Positions 1 to 7,185 of a DNA stretch of 64,000 nucleotides are shown here, piece after piece. Below the pieces are notes generated by a model, which worked only from the letters and a program-made list of their open reading frames with translations, searched no databases and was not told where the DNA came from. The position numbers and the translations under genes were made by a program. Within the stretch, counting starts at the first letter, position 1, and each line of letters begins with the position of its first letter. Source of the stretch: Dyella amyloliquefaciens (GTDB lineage: Bacteria; Pseudomonadota; Gammaproteobacteria; Xanthomonadales; Rhodanobacteraceae); contig NZ_SAYT01000001.1 of the NCBI RefSeq assembly GCF_004296575.1, positions 426,905 through 490,904 on the forward strand. Direction: 5' to 3'.

Positions 1-66
1 CAGCGGCACGAGCCTTCAACCATCCCCTGTGTGGCGGTGAGGGGTGGACGATCAGGCCCCGCAGGG

Positions 67-93
67 GTGCCCGACAGGACGTCGGGCACTTTT
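67..93 (+). terminator. Rho-independent terminator of an off-window gene
   Basis: A perfect 9-bp stem, GTGCCCGAC at 67-75 and GTCGGGCAC at 81-89, closes a 5-nt loop and is followed at once by TTTT (90-93). This is a standard intrinsic terminator for a plus-strand transcript coming from left of the window. One reading frame upstream stops at 38-40, so bases 1-40 may be the tail of that gene, but too little is visible to name it. Confidence 0.7.
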
Positions 94-188
94 CGTCCGG
101 GCAGGAGCCCGGTCGAAAAGCCCGGCCGCCCCTCACGGACTGGCTGGGCAAAGCCCGGCCAGCGCCACGCGGGGTGCGCTTTCTTTTG

Positions 189-222
189 GTTACTTTTCTT
201 TGAGCAAGCAAAGAAAAGTGAC
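189..222. repeat. Xanthomonadales-type intergenic stem-loop repeat
   Basis: GTTACTTTTCTTTG (189-202) and CAAAGAAAAGTGAC (209-222) form a 14-bp stem with one G-T pair and the loop AGCAAG. It is strikingly A+T-rich against its surroundings. From memory, nearly the same sequence with its TTCTTTTGGTTAC lead-in is dispersed between genes in Xanthomonadaceae and relatives. Only one copy is in this window, so its repeat status rests on that recollection. Confidence 0.55.
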
Positions 223-582
223 CCGGGCCGCGGCAGCGGCTCGGAAGCCCGCGGCAGGCGGGCAAGTTGGCGGGAATGTCACGACCAGAAGCAAAGAGCC
301 AAGGCACTGGATGATTTGCTGCGCTCACCTCTTCAGGGCCGCCCTACGGGCGTTCTGCGCGCTCCGCGCTTGTCCCGCTTTTGGGGGAGTGACGGTGAGA
401 TTTCGAGGGAGTGACGCTGAGTACTGTGGCGAAAGGCGGTCGCGCACAGGGAGGGCGAGGGGCATGCGTGGGGCCGTCGCGATTCGTGCACGCCACATGA
501 CGCCAACGTCACATCCAGCTCGACAAGTCTCGCCCCCGCCTAAACGCAACAACTTTCGCCACAAAAATTCCGTGTCACAGGG

Positions 583-611
583 TTGACACTTCCGCACCGC
601 AGCAAGACAAT
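583..611 (+). promoter_or_regulatory. Sigma-70 promoter of the mgtA leader
   Basis: A consensus -35 box TTGACA (583-588) is separated by exactly 17 nt from GACAAT (606-611), which matches four of six -10 positions. Transcription would start near 618. That gives an untranslated leader of about 230 nt before the ORF at 846 and about 635 nt before mgtA. It is the best promoter in the stretch and points at the Mg2+ transporter region. Confidence 0.6.
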
Positions 612-802
612 TTGCGCGCCACCCGGCGCAACTGCGCCCGAAGTGGCCTCTGTCCTATCAACCCAAGGCATATGGACGTTTACCCTAGTCGCAACGTCGA
701 CATCCGCGAGCATCGGGTGCCGGCATTGCATTACAAGCTGATCTGCTGCGGCGACCGCCTGCGGTCGGCTGGCGCTTTCCTCGACTAGGGAAGACCGGCC
801 CA

Positions 803-835
803 CCTCTGACGGCGCCGTTGGCGCCGTTAACGAGG
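803..835 (+). promoter_or_regulatory. Leader hairpin that can hide the Shine-Dalgarno of the 79-codon ORF
   Basis: CCTC (803-806) plus TGACGGCGCC (807-816) can pair, across the loop GTT (817-819), with GGCGCCGTTA (820-829) and GAGG (832-835). A 2-nt bulge lies at 830-831 and one G-U pair is needed. The paired GAGG is the Shine-Dalgarno core of the ATG at 846. Folding would therefore block ribosome access, and opening it would permit translation. A smaller stem, CGACCG with CGGTCG, lies upstream near 750-765. This is read from complementarity only; nothing shows what ligand or event would switch it. Confidence 0.5.
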
Positions 836-845
836 AGAAAGGGCC

Positions 846-1085
846 ATGAAGCTCCTTCGCGATTTCTTCCGTCTGCGTACCGCTGTACGTTCGGTCTCTG
901 GCCGTCGTGCGGACGCTCGTCGTTCCTGGACGATTACCGTCCCCGCTCCCCTGGGTGAAATCCAGGCGCCGGTTGCCCGCGAGTCGCAGGCGGCCAATGA
1001 GGCGTCGCAGGCCTACCAGGCCCGCCGCCGCGAACATGTTGCTCCGCAAGCACATCGTCATCTGCAGCTGGTATCCAGTCACTGA
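846..1085 (+). CDS. 79-aa leader ORF upstream of mgtA, function unknown
   Basis: An ATG at 846 follows a strong ribosome-binding site (GAGGAG at 832-837) and opens a 79-codon frame ending in TGA. The product begins MKLLRDFFRLRTAVRSV, is basic, carries clustered arginines (RRADARR, RRREH) and ends with a His-rich tail (APQAHRHLQLVSSH). No signal peptide, membrane helix or known domain is visible. Codons are partly T-ending (CGT, GCT, GTT), unlike most neighbours. It lies between a good promoter and mgtA on the same strand, the position of mgtL or mgtP-type leader ORFs in enterobacteria, although those are much shorter. I infer a regulatory leader ORF or a small mgtA-linked protein. It could also be an unrelated small gene. 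Confidence 0.5.
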   Translation: MKLLRDFFRLRTAVRSVSGRRADARRSWTITVPAPLGEIQAPVARESQAANEASQAYQARRREHVAPQAHRHLQLVSSH

Positions 1086-1091
1086 TGAACG

Positions 1092-1161
1092 CTTCGTTGC
1101 AGCCAGCGATGCCCCGCAAGGGCTGGCCTCCGCCAGTCCCGTGGCGTCGATTGCAACGAAG
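1092..1161 (+). promoter_or_regulatory. Structured RNA element between the leader ORF and mgtA
   Basis: CTTCGTTGCA (1092-1101) and TGCAACGAAG (1152-1161) are perfect 10-bp complements that close a 50-nt interior. Inside, GCCAGC (1102-1107) pairs with GCTGGC (1122-1127), and more GC-rich complementarity follows. The closed domain starts 6 nt after the leader ORF stop and ends about 90 nt before mgtA. It is placed to act as an attenuator or cis-regulatory fold, but no T-tract follows. I do not recognise it as an M-box or another named riboswitch. Confidence 0.45.
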
Positions 1162-1252
1162 TCCGTAGTGCAGGTCTAGGCGTCACGCGCGGGATACCCC
1201 CGCCCGGCTCGCTGGTCCGGCCCAGATGTCACCGATTTCACGGAAGCGAGTC

Positions 1253-3922
1253 ATGTTGAAGCACTCCACCCAGACCGTCACCGGCAAGGCGGCCGTCAAG
1301 AGCGCCGCTGCTCCGGTGCGCGTGGCCGTAGCGCAGGAAGCGTTCCGCCACAACGAAGCCCTCTATGCGGCGCTGGATACCAGCGCGGCTGGCTTGAACG
1401 AGGAGCAGATCGCCGAGCGTCTGGATCGTGATGGCCTCAACGAGGTGTCGCACGAGAAGCCGCCCCATTGGTCGGTGCAGCTGCTGCGCGCGTTCAAGAA
1501 CCCTTTCATCATCGTGCTGCTGGTGCTGGCTGGGGTGCAGCTGGCCACCGATGCCAGTGACCTGACCGGCCCGATCATCATTGCAGTGATGGTAGGCATC
1601 AGCGTGCTGCTGAGCTTTACCCAGGAATACCGCTCGTCGAAGGCCGCCGAGAACCTTAAGGCCATGGTGCGCAATACCGCCACGGTGACGCGCCGCGCAT
1701 CCGACGGCCACAGCGAGCGCATCGAAGTGCCGGTGGGCGAGCTGGTCGCGGGCGACATCGTGCATCTGGCAGCGGGCGACATGGTGCCGGCGGACCTGCG
1801 GCTGGTTTCGGCGAAGGATCTCTTCATCAGCCAGGCCATCCTGACCGGCGAATCGTTGCCGGTGGAGAAGTCAGCGCCGGCACACAGCCATCGCGAAGAC
1901 GAGCTGGAAGGCGGCGCGCACGGCGACAACCCGCTGGACCTGCCCACCGTCTGCTACATGGGCACCAACGTGGTGAGCGGCACAGCCACGGCGGTGGTCG
2001 TCGCCACGGGCGCGCGCACGTATCTCGGTTCGCTCGCGCGCACCATCGTCGGCCAGCGCGTGCAGACCAGCTTCGACCGGGGCGTGAACAGCGTCAGCTG
2101 GCTGCTGATCCGCTTCATGGCGGTGATGGTGCCGATCGTTTTCCTGATCAACGGCCTGGACAAGCACGACTGGCTGCAGGCGTTCCTGTTCGCGCTGTCG
2201 GTGGCTGTCGGCCTGACGCCCGAGATGCTGCCGCTGATCGTGACGGCGAACCTGGCCAAGGGCGCGCTGGCGATGTCCAAGCGCAAGGTGGTGGTGAAGC
2301 GCCTCAATGCGATCCAGAACTTCGGCGCGATGGATGTGCTGTGCACCGACAAGACCGGCACGCTGACGCTGGACAAGATCGTGCTGGAGCGTCACCTCGA
2401 CCTGTACGGCGAGGAGTCGGACGAGGCACTGGAATACGGCTACCTCAACAGCCGCTTCCAGACCGGCCTGAAGAACCTGATGGACAAGGCGGTGCTGACG
2501 CATCGCGACCTGGAAGAGGTCGCGCAGCACTACCGCATCGTCGACGAGATTCCGTTCGACTTCCAGCGCCGCCGCATGTCGGTGGTGCTGGGCAATGGCG
2601 ACGGCCACGAACTGCTGGTGTGCAAGGGCGCCGTCGAGGAGATGCTGTCGATCTGCTCGTCCGCCAAGTCGGGCGACGACGTCCTGCCGATGACCGACGA
2701 GTTGCGCGCCGAGATCAAGGCGATGACGCGCGATCTCAACGAAGACGGCCTGCGCGTGCTCGTGGTGGCGATCAAACAGCAGCCGCCGGCCGGCCGCGCG
2801 TATGGCGTGGCGGACGAGAGCGGCCTGACAGCGATTGGTTGCCTGGCCTTCCTCGATCCGCCGAAGGACAGCGCGGCCACCGCCATCGCGGCGCTGCATC
2901 ACCACGGCGTCGAGGTGAAGGTGATCACCGGCGACAACGAGGCGGTGACGCGCAAGATCTGCCGCGAGGTGGGGCTGGACGTGGAGCACTCCGCGCAGGG
3001 CAAGCACATCGAGCCGTTGACCGACGACGAGCTGGACGAGCTGGTCAAGCGCACCACCGTGTTCGCCAAGATGTCGCCGCTGCAGAAGGCGCGCGTGGTG
3101 AAGTCGCTGCAACGCCAGGGCCACACCGTAGGTTTCCTCGGCGACGGCATCAACGATGCACCGGCGCTGCGCGAGGCGGACGTGGGCATTTCGGTGGACA
3201 CCGCCACCGACATCGCCAAGGAATCGGCGGACATCATCCTGCTCGAAAAGAACCTGATGGTGCTGGAAGAGGGCGTGATCGAAGGACGCATCACGTTCGG
3301 CAACATCATCAAGTACATCAAGATGACCGCCAGCTCGAACTTCGGCAACATGTTCTCGGTGCTGGTGGCGAGCGCGTTCCTGCCGTTCCTGCCGATGCTG
3401 CCGCTGCAGATCCTGGTGTTGAACCTGCTGTACGACATCTCGCAGCTGTCGATCCCGTTCGACCGCATGGACGACGAATACCTGCGCAAGCCGCGCAAGT
3501 GGGACGCCAGCGACATCGGCCGTTTCATGGTGTGGATCGGACCGGTCAGCTCGATCTTCGATATCACCACGTTCCTGCTGCTGTGGTACCTGTTCGGCGC
3601 GAATTCGACGGAACACCAGTCGTTCTTCCAGTCGGGCTGGTTCATCGAGAGCCTGCTCACGCAGACCCTGATCGTGCACATGATCCGCACGCGCAGGATT
3701 CCGTTCCTGCAGAGTTCCGCCTCCGCTCCGGTGCTGGCGCTCACCACGGCCATCATCATCATCGGCATGCTGGTGCCGTATACCGGACTGGGCGCGAAGA
3801 TCGGCATGATGCCGCTACCCGGCGTGTACTTCGGCTGGCTGGTGGCGACGGTGCTCACCTACTGCGTGCTCACGCAGCTGATGAAGCTGATCTACATCCG
3901 ACGCTACGGACGCTGGTTGTAA
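1253..3922 (+). CDS. mgtA: Magnesium-translocating P-type ATPase (MgtA/MgtB family)
   Basis: This inner-membrane P3B-type ATPase imports Mg2+ at the cost of ATP. At 889 aa it matches the usual MgtA length. The actuator TGES lies at 198-201, the PEMLP signature of the fourth membrane helix at 323-327, the phosphorylated Asp366 in DKTGTLTLDK, the nucleotide-binding KGAVEEML, and the hinge GDGINDAPA from about 630. Hydrophobic C-terminal segments supply the remaining helices. I chose the ATG at 1253 because GGAAGCGAG precedes it; an in-frame ATG at 1226 would add nine residues without a good ribosome site. The gene follows a long structured leader, suggesting Mg2+-responsive control, and ends in an 8-bp palindrome spanning the stop (3911-3928). 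Confidence 0.93.
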   Translation: MLKHSTQTVTGKAAVKSAAAPVRVAVAQEAFRHNEALYAALDTSAAGLNEEQIAERLDRDGLNEVSHEKPPHWSVQLLRAFKNPFIIVLLVLAGVQLATDASDLTGPIIIAVMVGISVLLSFTQEYRSSKAAENLKAMVRNTATVTRRASDGHSERIEVPVGELVAGDIVHLAAGDMVPADLRLVSAKDLFISQAILTGESLPVEKSAPAHSHREDELEGGAHGDNPLDLPTVCYMGTNVVSGTATAVVVATGARTYLGSLARTIVGQRVQTSFDRGVNSVSWLLIRFMAVMVPIVFLINGLDKHDWLQAFLFALSVAVGLTPEMLPLIVTANLAKGALAMSKRKVVVKRLNAIQNFGAMDVLCTDKTGTLTLDKIVLERHLDLYGEESDEALEYGYLNSRFQTGLKNLMDKAVLTHRDLEEVAQHYRIVDEIPFDFQRRRMSVVLGNGDGHELLVCKGAVEEMLSICSSAKSGDDVLPMTDELRAEIKAMTRDLNEDGLRVLVVAIKQQPPAGRAYGVADESGLTAIGCLAFLDPPKDSAATAIAALHHHGVEVKVITGDNEAVTRKICREVGLDVEHSAQGKHIEPLTDDELDELVKRTTVFAKMSPLQKARVVKSLQRQGHTVGFLGDGINDAPALREADVGISVDTATDIAKESADIILLEKNLMVLEEGVIEGRITFGNIIKYIKMTASSNFGNMFSVLVASAFLPFLPMLPLQILVLNLLYDISQLSIPFDRMDDEYLRKPRKWDASDIGRFMVWIGPVSSIFDITTFLLLWYLFGANSTEHQSFFQSGWFIESLLTQTLIVHMIRTRRIPFLQSSASAPVLALTTAIIIIGMLVPYTGLGAKIGMMPLPGVYFGWLVATVLTYCVLTQLMKLIYIRRYGRWL

Positions 3923-3974
3923 CCAGCGTCGTCGCGAGGGCTTTGGAGGGTCGTTCCGGTACATGCCGGAACGA
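3911..3974. terminator. Tandem inverted repeats at the mgtA 3' end
   Basis: CGCTGGTT and AACCAGCG (3911-3928) flank the mgtA stop codon. A second perfect hairpin, TCGTTCCGG (3951-3959) with CCGGAACGA (3966-3974) and a 6-nt loop, follows. Neither is trailed by a T-run, so this looks like a terminator-like or RNA-stabilising structure rather than a textbook intrinsic terminator. Confidence 0.35.
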
Positions 3975-4040
3975 CAGCCTCAAGGCGATTCCACAGCGTC
4001 GCAGCTGACGGCGCGCTCGATGCGATAACACGAATGCGAG

Positions 4041-4110
4041 GGTGTCCGCGTGGACGCCCGTTCCCCTCACAGGCTCTCGTAAGCGAGAGCACGGATGCTT
4101 TCGGCATCCG
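4041..4110 (+). promoter_or_regulatory. Three consecutive hairpins in the leader of the phosphate symporter
   Basis: Three short stems follow one another just before the ribosome site at 4120-4126: GGTGTCC with GGACGCC (about 4041-4058, one G-U pair), GCTCTCG (4073-4079) with CGAGAGC (4084-4090), and CGGATGC (4092-4098) with GCATCCG (4104-4110). The close packing and the position suggest a structured 5' untranslated region. No known riboswitch consensus is recognised. Confidence 0.35.
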
Positions 4111-4133
4111 ATCTGCTCCAAGGAGGTCGCGCC

Positions 4134-5783
4134 ATGAAAGGCACCTTCGCTCTACTCGACATTGCCGGCTACGTGGCCCTGCTGCTGTGGGGGACGCACA
4201 TGGTCACCAGCGGTGTGCTGCGTGGCTACGGCAGCATGCTTCGTCGCTGGATGGGTCGTTATCTCGGCCATCGTCCTGCGGCGCTGGGCTTCGGCGTATG
4301 CGTCACCGCACTGCTCCAGAGCAGCACCGCCACCGGCCTGATGGCGACCTCGTTCGCCGCCAGCGGTTTCCTGGGTCTCGCACCAGGACTCGCCGTGATG
4401 CTGGGCGCCAACGTGGGTACCACGCTGATCGTCCAGGTGATGTCGTTCGACATCTCGATCGTGGCGCCGGTGCTGATCCTGATCGGCTTCACCGTCCACC
4501 GTCGCACCGACGACGTCAGCTACGAAAACCTCGGTCGCGTTTCCATCGGCCTGGGGTTGATGCTGCTTGCCCTGCATCTGCTGGTTGGTGCGATGGCGCC
4601 GGTGGAGAACGCAGCCGTGCTGCACGCCATCCTGCAGAGCCTGGCGAGCGAGCCGGTGCTCGCGATGCTGGTGGCGGCGCTGCTGACCTGGGCCTGCCAC
4701 TCCAGCGTGGCCGTGGTGCTGCTGATCGTGTCGCTGGCGACGGCGGGCGTGGTCGATGCACCCGGCGCGCTCGCGCTCGTGCTGGGCGCCAACCTCGGCA
4801 GCACCATTCCCGCGTTGATGGAAGCGCACACGCCGTTCGCGCGCCGCCTGCCGATGGGCAATCTGATGGTACGTGCGTTCGGCTGCGTGGTGTGCCTGCC
4901 GCTGTTGCCGTTGATCGCGCACTGGCTCGCGCCGCTCGGCGCGTCGCCGGCGCGCATCGTGGTGAACTTCCACACCGCGTTCAACCTGGCATTGGCGATG
5001 ATCTTCATCGTGCCGGTGGAAAGCCTGGCGCGACTGCTTGTGCGCCTGTTGCCCGAACCGCCCAAGCCCAATGATCCCGGCGTGCCGCAGTACCTGGACG
5101 AGGGTGCGCTGGACTCGGCCAACGTCGCGCTGGCGAATGCGGTGCGCGAATCCATGCGCATGGCCGACATGGTGGAAAGCATGCTCAAGGGCCTGGTCGA
5201 AGTGTTCGGCAAGGACGACCGCTCGCGTGCGTCCGCCATCAGCCGCATGGATCCGTCGCTCGACAAGCTGGGTATGGCCATCCGTGAATACCTCGCCGAC
5301 CTCGGCGGCCAGCCGCTGAACGAGGAAGACGGCGAGCGCAGCCAGGAGATCCTGGCGTTCGTCATCAACATCGAACACATCGGCGACATCACCGCCAACA
5401 ACCTGATGGAATTCGCCGCGAAGAAGATGGCGAGCGGACAGGATTTTTCCGCCGAGGACATCCAGGACCTGGCGGCGATGCATACGCTGGTGATGGAGAG
5501 CCTGCGCCTCGGGCTCACCGTCTTCCTGCGCGGCGACCTGCGCGCGGCCCAGCAGCTCGTGGCGCGCAAGGAGGCGCTGTGGCGGCTGGAGAACGAGGCG
5601 TCGGAGCGCCACATCAAGTCGCTGCGCGAGCGTCGTGATGGCGGCGGTGGCGGGGACGTCTACCTGCGCATCCTGCGTGATCTCAAGCGCATTCATTCCC
5701 ACCTGGCGGCCTTGGCCTACCTGCCGCTGGAGCGCGCCGGCCTGCTGCAGGATCGCCTCGTGCGCGAGCCCGCGACGACCTGA
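4134..5783 (+). CDS. Na/Pi-cotransporter II family protein with PhoU-like domain
   Basis: This is a predicted inner-membrane sodium-phosphate symporter of the NptA/YjbB type, 549 aa. The N-terminal two thirds are hydrophobic and carry the inverted duplicated signature of the family: QSSTATG near residue 62 with GANVGTT, and a second CHSSVAV segment with GANLGSTIP. From about residue 330 the sequence turns into charged helices resembling PhoU, a domain fused to many bacterial members and thought to regulate transport. The ATG at 4134 has a near-perfect AAGGAGG ahead of it, whereas the upstream frame extension has none. The direction of phosphate movement cannot be read from sequence; YjbB in E. 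coli exports phosphate. It lies downstream of mgtA with its own structured leader. Confidence 0.88.
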   Translation: MKGTFALLDIAGYVALLLWGTHMVTSGVLRGYGSMLRRWMGRYLGHRPAALGFGVCVTALLQSSTATGLMATSFAASGFLGLAPGLAVMLGANVGTTLIVQVMSFDISIVAPVLILIGFTVHRRTDDVSYENLGRVSIGLGLMLLALHLLVGAMAPVENAAVLHAILQSLASEPVLAMLVAALLTWACHSSVAVVLLIVSLATAGVVDAPGALALVLGANLGSTIPALMEAHTPFARRLPMGNLMVRAFGCVVCLPLLPLIAHWLAPLGASPARIVVNFHTAFNLALAMIFIVPVESLARLLVRLLPEPPKPNDPGVPQYLDEGALDSANVALANAVRESMRMADMVESMLKGLVEVFGKDDRSRASAISRMDPSLDKLGMAIREYLADLGGQPLNEEDGERSQEILAFVINIEHIGDITANNLMEFAAKKMASGQDFSAEDIQDLAAMHTLVMESLRLGLTVFLRGDLRAAQQLVARKEALWRLENEASERHIKSLRERRDGGGGGDVYLRILRDLKRIHSHLAALAYLPLERAGLLQDRLVREPATT

Positions 5784-6072
5784 CGTAAGCCGCGATCGTT
5801 ATCGTATTAACCCTGCAAAGGAGCGACGGCACATTGGACCCGGACCCATCGACTGATATCGCATTTTCTTGCTGACGACGCCGTCCTCGTTCCTTCGAGT
5901 GCTCCTTCCGGAGTAATTCCCGCGAGCGGTGGCCGGTGTCGGCGCACACCGCGAGCGGGTTAGACGTTCCAGCTCCAGGCGACCTGGAACGCTACCCCTT
6001 CGCAAACACAGCTCCATCGCCATGACGGCGGTGGAGCGCGGCTGCACGCCAAATTTTTGCAGGGGAATACCC
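5784..6072 (+). promoter_or_regulatory. Intergenic leader of the metal-efflux operon
   Basis: No gene is visible in these 289 bases. Two imperfect hairpins precede the adaptor gene: CGTTCCAG (5965-5972) with CTGGAACG (5984-5991), and a longer one around GCTCCA/TGGAGC with an inner CGCC/GGCG near 6009-6037. They leave a long potential 5' untranslated region. I find no clear MerR- or CopY-type operator and no adjacent regulator gene, so control of the operon is not explained by this window. Confidence 0.35.
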
Positions 6073-7185
6073 ATGCTTCACCGCCTGTCCCGAGTTTTCA
6101 TCGCCCTCGCCATCAGCGCTTCACTCGCTGCCTGCTCCCACCGTGAGAGCGAACAAGCCGCCACGCCAGCCTTCGTGGATGACCATGGCGTGCTTCGTGT
6201 CCCCGATGGGTCTCCGTTGCGCAAGGAACTGGTGATTGCACCCGTGGAAATGCGCGAGGCACCGCACGCCATGCAGTTTCCCGCGACGGTCGAGGCCGAT
6301 CCCACGCGAACGGCCAACGTGCTGGCGCCGCTCACCGGCCGCATCGCCGAGCTGAAAGTTGGCCTGGGCGACCACGTAACCCGCAACCAGCTGCTCGCCG
6401 TGATCGATTCGGGCGATATGGCGCAGGCGTATGCCGATGTGGCCAAGGCCACGGACGCGCTTGCCCTGGCGAAGAAGGCGCTCGATCGCGCCCGTGGCGT
6501 GCAGCAGGCGGGCGGCAACGCAGTGAAGGACCTGGAAACCGCACAGAGCAATTACAACCAGGCCGTGGCCGAGATGGACCGTGCGCAGGCGCGTCTGCGT
6601 TCGTTGAGTGCCGAAGGCCAGCAGAGCGCCGCGCGCAGCATTCGCGTCACCGCGCCGATGAGTGGTTATGTCACCGCGCTGAGCGCGGCGGCAGGCACCT
6701 ATGCCAACGACACGTCCGCGGTACTGATGACCATTTCCGATCTTGATTCGGTGTGGATCACCGCGAATGTCCCGGAGGCCGAGGTTGGCCATATCGCCAA
6801 GGGGCAGGTGGTGGACGCGGTGCTGTCGGCCTATCCGGACCAGGTGTTCCATGGCCAGGTGGGCTTCGTCAGCCAGGTGCTGCAGTCCGACACCCGCCGC
6901 GACATGGTGCGCGCGGTGTTTGCCAATGCGGACGGACGCCTGAAGCCGAACATGTTCGCCAACGCCAGCATCGCGGTACCGCAGCCGGCACAGGTGTTCG
7001 TGCCTGACTCCGCGTTGCTGATGAACAACGACAGCACCACCGTGTTCGTGGAAGTGTCATCGTGGGCATTCGCGCGCCGCACGGTGGAGTTGAGCTATGA
7101 CGAGACTGCCGGCGCTCGTGTGCTGAAGGGCCTCAAGGCGGGCGACCGCGTGGTCGTGAAGGGCGGAGTCCTTCTCAATGATTAA
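6073..7185 (+). CDS. RND efflux periplasmic adaptor, lipoprotein (CzcB/CusB-like)
   Basis: This membrane-fusion protein would bridge the RND pump encoded next and its outer-membrane channel. The 370-aa product has a lipobox LAAC with Cys21, so it should be anchored to the inner membrane. It then shows the biotinyl-lipoyl half-motif (VLAPLTGRIAELKVGLGDHV), an alanine-rich coiled-coil hairpin (about residues 110-190) and the beta-barrel segment (SDLDSVWITANVPEAEVGHI). The ATG at 6073 has AGGGGAA upstream and gives a proper signal peptide; longer in-frame starts add sequence unlike a secretion signal. The 3' end overlaps the pump gene by 8 nt (ATGATTAA), indicating translational coupling. The metal substrate is inferred from the pump. 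Confidence 0.88.
   Translation: MLHRLSRVFIALAISASLAACSHRESEQAATPAFVDDHGVLRVPDGSPLRKELVIAPVEMREAPHAMQFPATVEADPTRTANVLAPLTGRIAELKVGLGDHVTRNQLLAVIDSGDMAQAYADVAKATDALALAKKALDRARGVQQAGGNAVKDLETAQSNYNQAVAEMDRAQARLRSLSAEGQQSAARSIRVTAPMSGYVTALSAAAGTYANDTSAVLMTISDLDSVWITANVPEAEVGHIAKGQVVDAVLSAYPDQVFHGQVGFVSQVLQSDTRRDMVRAVFANADGRLKPNMFANASIAVPQPAQVFVPDSALLMNNDSTTVFVEVSSWAFARRTVELSYDETAGARVLKGLKAGDRVVVKGGVLLND

Larger units (their letters stand above)
1..582. other. Intergenic stretch with no recognisable gene
   Basis: After the terminator at 67-93 I see no convincing coding sequence. The open frames on both strands have no ribosome-binding site and low-complexity Arg/Ala/Gly/Pro translations typical of chance frames in high-GC DNA. 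The stretch holds a stem-loop repeat (189-222) and an imperfect direct repeat, GGGAGTGACGGTGAG at 385-399 and GGGAGTGACGCTGAG at 407-421. The region ends at the promoter that starts at 583. Confidence 0.6.

Noticed and set aside
31..597. Several overlapping frames of 90-180 codons at the left edge
   Set aside because: No ribosome site, Arg/Pro/Gly-rich composition, mutually overlapping, and they run through a terminator and a stem-loop repeat.
618..845. M-box or yybP-ykoY riboswitch in the mgtA leader
   Set aside because: I could not find the conserved cores of either class. The leader is reported as structured but unclassified.
1871..3679. 602-codon open frame antisense to mgtA
   Set aside because: The translation is His/Gln/Arg/Val-rich with no family motif, exactly what the complementary frame of a GC-rich gene gives. 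mgtA on the plus strand has all its motifs.
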